Shown: positions 29,854 through 36,011 of the stretch, piece after piece
Position numbering within the stretch: the stretch's first letter is position 1
How the letters are laid out: each line of letters begins with the position of its first letter
IMG/VR virus record: IMGVR_UViG_3300046001_007790
Coordinates: 1-36,011 of that record
Reading direction: 5' to 3' (one strand)
From: a virus
DNA length: 36,011 bases
The notes under the pieces: model-generated
Told to the model about the DNA's origin: nothing
Database searches by the model: none
Seen by the model: the letters and a program-made list of their open reading frames with translations, nothing else
Translations under genes and position numbers: made by a program

Positions 29854-30629
29854 ATGTACTTGTTTTGATGGCCGGTAAAGGTCAACGATTTGTAAAGGAA
29901 GGGTACGCAACTCCCAAACCACTCATAGAAGTAAATGGAAAAACTATACTACAATGGACTACCGAGTCCTGTCCATATATTAAACATGATGGCCGGAGTC
30001 AATATAATGATGTAAAATTACATTTCGCTGTGTTACAAGAACATTTAGAAACTGGATTGGATAGATTTTTATATTCCATATACGGTCGCAATATTGAAAT
30101 TATTCCGTTTAGAAAAATTACTCGTGGTAATTTAGAAACTGCTCACATCGCATGTAAACGAATGTTAAACACCGGGGATGATTTGTTGGTGTTGGATTCT
30201 GACAATAAATACAATGATAATAATATGTCACAGTTTATTGATCGTTTACCAAAACAAACACATACAATGGCAGTAATGTGTTTTGACAACCTTGACAAAT
30301 CATTACCGAACAAATGGTCGAATGTAAGTATTGAAAAAGGAGTTGCAACGGGTATACGAGAAAAAGATGATGCGTGGATAGAACATCCATCACTCATAGG
30401 TACTTTCTATTTTGCGAATACAGATTTCTTTATCAATTATTCATCGTATATTATTAATCACGAAAAACCTGTGATCTTCGGTGGTAACCGAGAATATTAT
30501 ATGAGTATGGTTCCTTCACACTTATTAAAAGTGCAACGGGTATATTCACATAAAATAACAGATGTAATACCGTTAGGTACACCGGAAGATGTCAAACAAT
30601 TTGAGGGAATATATGATTATAGCGTTTGA
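29850..30629 (+). CDS. NTP-sugar nucleotidyltransferase (GlmU/LicC-like)
   Basis: A 259-residue Rossmann-like enzyme starting VLVLMAGKGQRFVKEGYATPKP, in which GxGxRF and the later Lys (PKPL) form the NTP-binding signature. FRKITRGNLETAHIACKRM and VLDSDNKYNDNN (metal-binding DSD) are the second and third motifs, and FGGNREYYMS falls in the sugar-binding region. It would activate a sugar-1-phosphate or phosphocholine with NTP. It is coupled to the kinase upstream and overlaps the HAD gene by 17 nt downstream. Confidence 0.85.
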   Translation: MNVLVLMAGKGQRFVKEGYATPKPLIEVNGKTILQWTTESCPYIKHDGRSQYNDVKLHFAVLQEHLETGLDRFLYSIYGRNIEIIPFRKITRGNLETAHIACKRMLNTGDDLLVLDSDNKYNDNNMSQFIDRLPKQTHTMAVMCFDNLDKSLPNKWSNVSIEKGVATGIREKDDAWIEHPSLIGTFYFANTDFFINYSSYIINHEKPVIFGGNREYYMSMVPSHLLKVQRVYSHKITDVIPLGTPEDVKQFEGIYDYSV

Positions 30630-30993
30630 CCTGGACAACACTATCTGCGAAAATAAACTTGGTGATATGACGTACGCCGATGTGAAACCGTTTCCAGAAG
30701 CATTAGACACATTAAAATGGTTAAAGGCAGAAGGACATACTATTATTTTACACACCGCACGACACATGAAAACTTGTGGTGGGAATCAAGGAAAGGTATT
30801 GGCAAAACAAGGAAAAGTTTTATTCGATTGGTTAGATACATGGGAGATACCATACGATGAAATTTGGTGGAGCAAGCCACACGCCGATCTAATAGTAGAT
30901 GATGCAGTACATAGACACACAGAGTGGTCTTCCACAGTGGAAGCCATTAAGAACCGAATACAAAAAGGTCCGCGGGGACCGGAGAATCCATAA
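30613..30993 (+). CDS. HAD-superfamily phosphatase
   Basis: A 126-residue HAD enzyme; the ATG at 30613 follows TTGAGGG, and a longer frame from 30589 is less likely. Motif I is IIAFDLDNTIC (Asp6, Asp8), motif II LHTARHM (Thr), motif III a conserved Lys (likely of GNQGKV or SKPHAD), motif IV ADLIVDDAVH. The small size without a cap suggests a phosphatase of a small molecule such as a sugar phosphate. Proximity to kinase, transferase and transaldolase suggests it finishes one sugar-phosphate step. Confidence 0.82.
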   Translation: MIIAFDLDNTICENKLGDMTYADVKPFPEALDTLKWLKAEGHTIILHTARHMKTCGGNQGKVLAKQGKVLFDWLDTWEIPYDEIWWSKPHADLIVDDAVHRHTEWSSTVEAIKNRIQKGPRGPENP

Positions 30994-30995
30994 TT

Positions 30996-31829
30996 ATGTC
31001 AGAACCTACTTTCTTTTTCGACACAGCAGACACAAACTATATTCGTAAGACATGGGATAAACTTGGTAAACACATCGACGGTGAATCGGTAATTGGTATT
31101 ACGACAAATCCAAGTGCGTTGGCAAAAGTAAACTGTGATACTTTAAATAAGTTTGAAAAACTTGTTACTGAACTCTGTGAACTTGTTCACGACATTCGTG
31201 GACAAAGTGCATTTGGGTTGGTATATGTGCAAGTTCCTAATTCATTGATGGACCCCGATGAAATTATTGAATGGGCCAAGTACATTAAACAATTCAATGG
31301 TAATGGAGCAGCAATCGCATTAAAAATTCCACATTTTAATTACGCGGTACAACTAACAGAAGACCCAGAATTCCATGAGTTATATGTGAATGTCACTGGT
31401 GTTGCTGATGCTGGAACGATTGTGAAATCTATGAGTTTTAATAATATATTTTTTGGTAGTATTATTCCAGGTCGTATGGAAGAAGTGGGTATCGATGCTA
31501 ACTCTCATTTAGAATTTTTAGCAAACACACAATTCCACAAACATCAAAATATTATTGCGGGAAGTATGCGTACGATTGAAGGACTTCGCAATTCCATTTA
31601 TTATCACACCGTTCCTACGATTGGTAGTCGTGTGTGGGATATCATTGACACTGAAAATGGATGGGAACAGTTTGCTTCATACTGGGAATATACATATTCT
31701 GCACCTGAGTATCCTGTTGCGACCTATCCACCATTCACGACCGGAACAAATATTGACTTAAGTAAACAGTTCTTTGATCAAATGGATATATTAGGTGAAA
31801 GTATATACAAAGAGTTTATTGGTAAATGA
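30996..31829 (+). CDS. Transaldolase-family enzyme
   Basis: A 277-residue TIM-barrel enzyme of the transaldolase/fructose-6-phosphate aldolase family. Motifs: FFFDTADTNYIRK at the start, GITTNPSAL (34-42), ALKIPHF with Lys110 as the Schiff-base lysine, VNVTGVADAG (131-140) and IIPGRMEEVGID. TalC-type members of cyanophages are about 220 residues; this one is longer by a C-terminal extension (ASYWEYTYSAPEYPV). It moves three-carbon units between sugar phosphates of the pentose-phosphate pathway. It would link with RibB and the RuBisCO-like protein through pentose phosphates. It overlaps the next gene by 4 nt. Confidence 0.9.
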   Translation: MSEPTFFFDTADTNYIRKTWDKLGKHIDGESVIGITTNPSALAKVNCDTLNKFEKLVTELCELVHDIRGQSAFGLVYVQVPNSLMDPDEIIEWAKYIKQFNGNGAAIALKIPHFNYAVQLTEDPEFHELYVNVTGVADAGTIVKSMSFNNIFFGSIIPGRMEEVGIDANSHLEFLANTQFHKHQNIIAGSMRTIEGLRNSIYYHTVPTIGSRVWDIIDTENGWEQFASYWEYTYSAPEYPVATYPPFTTGTNIDLSKQFFDQMDILGESIYKEFIGK

Positions 31830-32557
31830 ATATAATTATTCCTATGGCTGGTGAAGGAACTCGTGTAAAAAGCACGGTTCCCAAACCACTGGTAGAAGTA
31901 TTACCAGGTAAAACCATGATTGAAATGGCATTGGAATCGTTAAATATTGATGGACATTATTGTTTTATTGTAAGACGATATCAAAATAATGATTGGAATG
32001 TGGCTCTTCGTGATTCGATTCGTAAAACCGTAGGGCAAGCAGTTGTTGTAGAAATTGATTATCTTACCGATGGTCCTGCTATATCCGCGTTACATGCACC
32101 TGAATTATTTTTTGGCAATACAGATTTGTTAGTTACAAATTGTGACCAAATTATGCATTGGGATGCTGATAAATTTATAGAATTTACCAAAACAACAGAC
32201 GCAGTTGGTGCTGTGGTGACTTATAATACCAACACACCAAAGAACAGTTACGCATTGGTTACCAATACAGAACACACATATCCGATATTTACCCAAGTAA
32301 GAGAAAAGGAAGTGATTAGTAACTATTCCTTAAACGGTATTCACTGGTGGAAGTATGGTAACGATTTCGCATCTTCTGTGCATACGATGATGGAAAAGAA
32401 AAATACTGTTAATGGTGAATATTATGTAGGTCCGACATATAACTACTTGGAAGGCATTAAACGAGTATATGATATACCTCCGTCAGAACACTATGCCGTA
32501 GGAACCTTGGAAGATATTGAACAATATAGAGTATTGTATGGAAATAAAACGAATTGA
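31826..32557 (+). CDS. NTP-sugar nucleotidyltransferase, second copy
   Basis: A 243-residue enzyme starting NIIIPMAGEGTRVKSTVPKP, with GxGTR and PKPL as the NTP site and VTNCDQIMHWD (metal-binding Asp). IDYLTDGPAISALHAPELFF and QVREKEVISNYSLNGIHWWK match the central and sugar-binding parts of this superfamily. It differs from the 29850 enzyme, suggesting two activated compounds. The cupin gene starts inside its last 20 nt. Confidence 0.85.
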   Translation: MNIIIPMAGEGTRVKSTVPKPLVEVLPGKTMIEMALESLNIDGHYCFIVRRYQNNDWNVALRDSIRKTVGQAVVVEIDYLTDGPAISALHAPELFFGNTDLLVTNCDQIMHWDADKFIEFTKTTDAVGAVVTYNTNTPKNSYALVTNTEHTYPIFTQVREKEVISNYSLNGIHWWKYGNDFASSVHTMMEKKNTVNGEYYVGPTYNYLEGIKRVYDIPPSEHYAVGTLEDIEQYRVLYGNKTN

Positions 32558-32876
32558 GGATATGACCCGTGGATGGTTTATTGGAAACTTTAATCCATCC
32601 GTGTTAATGACCAGTGACTTTGAAGTAGGATATCTTTGTCACAAAAAAGGGGAAACTTGGGGTACGCATTATCACAAGAGAGCTGTAGAAATTAATTATT
32701 TAATTCGTGGAAAGATGCGAATTCACGGACAACTATTGACAACAGGAGATATATTCACTATATTTCCGTATGAGATAGCAGATCCAGAATTCTTAGAAGA
32801 TTGTGAATTAATTGTTGTTAAATTACCGTCTGTCATAGGCGACAAATATAATTTAGTAGAAGAGGTAAAAAAATAA
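32538..32876 (+). CDS. Cupin-domain protein, second copy
   Basis: A 112-residue cupin. HYHKRAVEINYLIRGKMRIH contains the metal-ligand His pair and Glu of cupin motif 1, and TTGDIFTIFPYEIADPEFLE is motif 2, in which the usual His is replaced (FPYEIAD), so the metal site may be incomplete. The start at 32538 overlaps the preceding gene by 20 nt; ATG 32562, preceded closely by GAGG, is an alternative. Its place before the RuBisCO-like gene suggests it acts on a sugar or sugar acid. Function tentative. Confidence 0.75.
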   Translation: MEIKRIEDMTRGWFIGNFNPSVLMTSDFEVGYLCHKKGETWGTHYHKRAVEINYLIRGKMRIHGQLLTTGDIFTIFPYEIADPEFLEDCELIVVKLPSVIGDKYNLVEEVKK

Positions 32877-32877
32877 A

Positions 32878-34107
32878 ATGAGTGTGAATATTTTTACAAG
32901 AGATATTGATTTATCTAAATATTTTGTAGTTAAGTATTTTCTTTCGGGGAAAACTTCACTACGAGATGCCGCGTGGAATTTGGCAATTGGGCAAAGCATC
33001 GGCAATCCGAACAATCGTAGTGTGTGGGAAACGGACCAGATGTTTCGTGATCACAGTTGTTTTGTTCTCGCTGATGAAAATGAATTGAAGTCAAAGTTTT
33101 CCGGTGAAGTTGATATCGCATTTCCCTTAGAAAATCTCAACTTAGAAGAAGATGGTATCTCTCAAATTCTCTGTCATATCGCTGGTGGTCAAGTAGATAT
33201 TCTGGAAATTGAACAATGCCATGTGTTAGATGTAACACTACCGGTACATATTGAACAACAGTTTGCATTGAAACCAGCATATGGTATTGATGGATTCCGT
33301 AAATTTAATGGTGTCGAAGGTAAACCATTCTTCGGTGGTATTATCAAACCCAAGGTTGGAATGAGTCCCGAGGTATTGTTAGAAGCCGTGAAGGAAATGG
33401 TGTATGGCGGTGTAAACTTTATTAAAGAAGATGAACTCCTTGGTGACCCCGCACATTGTCCATTATCCAAACGAGTTCCACTAATTTCAAATTGGTTGGC
33501 ACAAAATGCCCCGAATGTAATGTACACATTCTGTATTAATGGTGACAGTCCGTACGCATTACAACGAGCACAGTTCGTTTCAGATGAAGGTGGATTGGGC
33601 GTCCATATTAATGTGTGGAGTGGATTGGGTATATATCGTGCAATCCGTAAACAGAATCCCAATCTGTGGATTCACTTCCAGAAGTCTGGGGACAAATTCT
33701 TTACTGACCGGCGTGCACCAAATCATATTTATTGGCCTGTCATCTGTAAGATTGCTGGTTGGTCTGGTGCAGATTCTATCCACGCAGGTATGATTGGTGG
33801 ATACATGAATCAAGACGATACCGAACTTCAAGATGCATTGAAAGTGTTGTGGAATTATAATGTCATCCCTGCACTTAGTTGTGGAATGCATCCTGGATTG
33901 GTTCAACATATTAATGGACTACTTGATAGTCATGATTGGATGGCAAATGTTGGTGGTGCAATGCATGGGCATCCCATGGGTACTCTCGCCGGTGGGTTGG
34001 CGATGCGTCAAGCAATCGATGGTACTCATGGAATGGAATACGAAACAGCCATTACGAAATGGGGACATGCAGAAGTTAATTCCGATTTACAATACAGAAT
34101 TTTTTAA
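32878..34107 (+). CDS. RuBisCO-like protein (form IV-type large-chain homologue)
   Basis: A 409-residue homologue of the RuBisCO large chain. Conserved: GGIIKPKVGM (Lys157 and Lys159, aligned to Lys175/177 of spinach), FIKEDE (Lys183, the carbamylation lysine, with Asp185 and Glu186), His266 and His302 (aligned to 294 and 327), SCGMHPG and GGAMHGHPMGTLAGG. Replaced: Arg295 by Phe267, and loop-6 Lys334 by Tyr309 (HAGMIGGY), so it should not fix CO2. It therefore fits the RuBisCO-like (form IV) group, whose members isomerise, enolise or decarboxylate sugar phosphates. Transaldolase, nucleotidyltransferase and cupin lie just upstream. The reaction cannot be assigned. GAGGT occurs 12 nt before the ATG. 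Confidence 0.92.
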   Translation: MSVNIFTRDIDLSKYFVVKYFLSGKTSLRDAAWNLAIGQSIGNPNNRSVWETDQMFRDHSCFVLADENELKSKFSGEVDIAFPLENLNLEEDGISQILCHIAGGQVDILEIEQCHVLDVTLPVHIEQQFALKPAYGIDGFRKFNGVEGKPFFGGIIKPKVGMSPEVLLEAVKEMVYGGVNFIKEDELLGDPAHCPLSKRVPLISNWLAQNAPNVMYTFCINGDSPYALQRAQFVSDEGGLGVHINVWSGLGIYRAIRKQNPNLWIHFQKSGDKFFTDRRAPNHIYWPVICKIAGWSGADSIHAGMIGGYMNQDDTELQDALKVLWNYNVIPALSCGMHPGLVQHINGLLDSHDWMANVGGAMHGHPMGTLAGGLAMRQAIDGTHGMEYETAITKWGHAEVNSDLQYRIF

Positions 34108-34116
34108 GAGAATTAT

Positions 34117-34782
34117 ATGACATTAATTAATAGAACCACCGATATCATTTCGAAGATTACTAAGTTACCTACCGACATATATGGACTAACGCATCGTCCA
34201 TCGCTGGAGCCACATATTTCCGATGATACGGATTGGCTCGGTACTCCTGATCCAGAACCACCATTACATTTTACACCGTTGGATCATGATGCATTGACAT
34301 ATGCGTATAATAAACTTACCTCACCACCAAAGTTAATTGTGGAAATTGGAGTCAATCGTTCTGAGAGTTATGAAGTATCATCTACTTCTACACTCTTGAA
34401 ATTAAAACCACAAGAGTGTATGTATATTGGTATTGATTTGGATGACAAGTCGGCAATCAATAGTATTGAACACAACATATTTACAATTCAAGATGATTCT
34501 GCTAATTATGAAAAATTGTATCAATTGATGGAATGGTACGGACACGAACAAATTGATTTCATGTTTGTGGATGGGTGGCATTCCGTTAATCAAGTATTAA
34601 AGGAGTGGAAGTATTGGGAAAAGATGATTACCAATGGGGTCATGGCATTCCACGATACCAATTATCATCCAGGTCCGGTGGCGTTACTTGACGCCATTGA
34701 CACGAGTATATTTTCCGTTGAATATTTTGGGCTCGGAGAAGCTGATTGGGGAGTAGGTGTGGTGCAACGATTCGAGGTGTGA
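34117..34782 (+). CDS. Methyltransferase-like protein (class I SAM fold)
   Basis: A 221-residue protein. The C-terminal 140 residues have LIVEIGVNRSESYEVSSTS (motif I), YIGIDLDDKS (end of strand 2), DFMFVDGWHSVNQVLKEW, then NGVMAFHDTNYH, the pattern of Methyltransf_24-type enzymes, which modify small molecules or glycans. The N-terminal 60 residues are Pro/His-rich and probably a linker. It follows the RuBisCO-like gene by 9 nt. Modification of a sugar made by the locus is a plausible role. Confidence 0.75.
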   Translation: MTLINRTTDIISKITKLPTDIYGLTHRPSLEPHISDDTDWLGTPDPEPPLHFTPLDHDALTYAYNKLTSPPKLIVEIGVNRSESYEVSSTSTLLKLKPQECMYIGIDLDDKSAINSIEHNIFTIQDDSANYEKLYQLMEWYGHEQIDFMFVDGWHSVNQVLKEWKYWEKMITNGVMAFHDTNYHPGPVALLDAIDTSIFSVEYFGLGEADWGVGVVQRFEV

Positions 34783-34783
34783 T

Positions 34784-35695
34784 ATGATTAAAGGTTTAAT
34801 TTCTATCTTTGTATTACCCCACGAGATTGATAATTTACATTTAACATTATATAATCTCCGTCGTAATGCAGAATTTAATCAAGATGTGCAATATAAATTT
34901 GACATCACACTGTGTTTAAGTGATGAGATGATTGATTGGGCACAATCAAAACTTCCTCGTGAATATTTTGCTGACAAGTTTCATGCTACCGTCACAACAT
35001 TATGTAAGTGGGCAGACGCAAATAGCACATTTAGAATAGAATACGAAGATAAAATATTGGGGTGTGTGTCGCAACGCCGACATACATTACAATATGTTGA
35101 TGAATGTGATTTTACTTTGTGGTTGGATAATGACTTATTCTTCGGTGATAAGTTTCTTGGATATTTGGGAAGTGCAATCAACGCTATTCAAAAAAATGGA
35201 ATTGAATATTATGTAGTAACCCCACAAATTACCAGACAATGGGATTCTACATGGGATGTACTCGTTAATGAAGATTTATTGAATAAACCATTTAATGATA
35301 ATTTGGTGGCAAATGTATTTGATTTGGGGTTACGAGACAATGGTGTTGGTGTTGTTCCCATCCCCAACTTTAAGGCAGCCGGTGGATGGGGTACGGTACT
35401 TAGTAGTAAGTTATTAAAGATGGTTGGCATACCCGACTCGTTTGGACATTACGGTTTAGAAGATACATATGTATTAACATGTGCGCAAATGCTTCGTGAA
35501 CACGGAGTACCGATACAACAATATGTACTCAACGGATTACTGGCATGCGAAAATCACAGTGGGCAAACTAATGAATATTTACGAAAGAATATTTATTTAA
35601 AAGATAGAAAAGATGAGTTTAGACAAATAGCAACACAGAATTACGGACAAGAACTTCAACGGTTTTATAATGAAAATATTCTACAGAATAAGTGA
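34784..35695 (+). CDS. Putative glycosyltransferase (GT-A, DXD-type)
   Basis: A 303-residue protein; the ATG at 34784 (GAGGTGTGAT upstream) is preferred to the TTG at 34757. GLISIFVLPHEIDNLHLTLY opens a GT-A fold, FTLWLDNDLFFGDKF has the DXD metal motif (DND), and AAGGWGTVLSSKLLKMVG followed by HYGLEDTYV is typical of the acceptor side of GT-A enzymes (the E-D-T segment). Donor unknown. It overlaps the last gene by 26 nt. Confidence 0.75.
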   Translation: MIKGLISIFVLPHEIDNLHLTLYNLRRNAEFNQDVQYKFDITLCLSDEMIDWAQSKLPREYFADKFHATVTTLCKWADANSTFRIEYEDKILGCVSQRRHTLQYVDECDFTLWLDNDLFFGDKFLGYLGSAINAIQKNGIEYYVVTPQITRQWDSTWDVLVNEDLLNKPFNDNLVANVFDLGLRDNGVGVVPIPNFKAAGGWGTVLSSKLLKMVGIPDSFGHYGLEDTYVLTCAQMLREHGVPIQQYVLNGLLACENHSGQTNEYLRKNIYLKDRKDEFRQIATQNYGQELQRFYNENILQNK

Positions 35696-36011
35696 ATCCA
35701 GTAATTCACAACATGCACAACAACGAACATGGCAAGTTAAGTTATCTAACGCCACGAAACAACGGTGTTTGTTAAATGTACTGAATTGTTTCCCCACGGC
35801 AGAAATTACCATATTTGTGGATTCGATTAGCGATGAAACATGGAAGTGGTTAAATGAATTATCGGATGCAACAGAACGAGTTAATCTCGTCAAGATACAA
35901 GCAGGGTCCGATGCTAAGTCAATGCGAGTATTATTAGACGAAGTGCAAAAGATTACAAATGATAAAGAAATTGTTTTGTTTCAAGAAGACGATTACCTAT
36001 ATCTTCCTGGC
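35670..36011 (+). CDS. Putative glycosyltransferase (right-truncated)
   Basis: The ATG at 35670 starts inside the previous gene, and the frame is open to the window edge (114 codons). It begins MKIFYRISESSNSQHAQQRT and reaches IVLFQEDDYLYLPG, where QEDD is a DXD-like acidic cluster in a GT-A-like context (strand, then EDD). Only the N-terminal part is visible, so the assignment rests on pattern and neighbours. Confidence 0.5.
   Translation, partial: MKIFYRISESSNSQHAQQRTWQVKLSNATKQRCLLNVLNCFPTAEITIFVDSISDETWKWLNELSDATERVNLVKIQAGSDAKSMRVLLDEVQKITNDKEIVLFQEDDYLYLPG

Noticed and set aside
32538-32876. Cupin as a mannose-6-phosphate isomerase
   Set aside because: It lacks the KPWG start and the second-motif His, so only a general cupin call is justified.
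33189-33662. A 157-codon open frame on the - strand
   Set aside because: It is the complement of the well-conserved RuBisCO-like gene; codon structure explains it.

Overview
This window is part of the genome of a tailed, T4-type (myovirus-like) phage infecting an unidentified bacterium. The case rests on a complete T4-style replisome: family B DNA polymerase, sliding clamp gp45, clamp-loader subunits gp44 and gp62. The genome is AT-rich, every gene lies on the + strand, and genes are packed with 1-10 nt gaps or ATGA/TAATG overlaps. No photosynthesis genes were seen, so a cyanobacterial host cannot be claimed. The sigma70-like promoters (TTGACA-N17-TATATT) and GAGG-type ribosome binding sites imply early transcription by host RNA polymerase.

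Layout. 1-640: the tail of an unknown gene, an NMN-adenylyltransferase-like nucleotidyltransferase and a DUF2061 membrane protein. 675-14938: DNA metabolism, with polymerase, a DUF6065-like protein, two microproteins, ATP-dependent DNA ligase, a 124-nt tRNA-like element, a zinc-metallopeptidase-like protein, the clamp, a DruA-like (DUF4338) protein lodged between clamp and clamp loader, gp44, a zinc ribbon, ClpP, a Mom-like GNAT protein, gp62, several small proteins and a Cas4-like nuclease. 14931-17666: a TrmH-family methyltransferase, then an accessory patch with a GC-rich coiled-coil/zinc-knuckle gene split by a 55-nt hairpin element, a short frameshifted gene, a promoter and several small hypothetical genes, ending with a cupin. 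17669-19758: metallophosphoesterase, GIY-YIG protein, a ribbon-helix-helix-like protein and a His/Pro-rich protein.

19779-36011: a long sugar and glycan locus. It holds two GT4-type glycosyltransferases, GDP-mannose 3,5-epimerase, a GT11 fucosyltransferase-like enzyme, two methyltransferase-like proteins, at least four further glycosyltransferase-like proteins, RibB, an APH-like kinase, two sugar nucleotidyltransferases, a HAD phosphatase, a transaldolase, a second cupin and a RuBisCO-like protein. Together these look able to make, activate and transfer unusual sugars, to phage DNA, virion or host surface. The end product cannot be read from the sequence.

The points most worth a second look are: (1) the split gene at 15551-16001, where skipping exactly 55 nt between two 19-nt direct repeats restores one continuous reading frame, suggesting a mobile hairpin insertion or a translational bypass like that of T4 gene 60; (2) the phage RuBisCO-like protein next to transaldolase and sugar-activation genes; (3) the DruA-like protein inside the replisome operon; (4) the 124-nt tRNA-like element.
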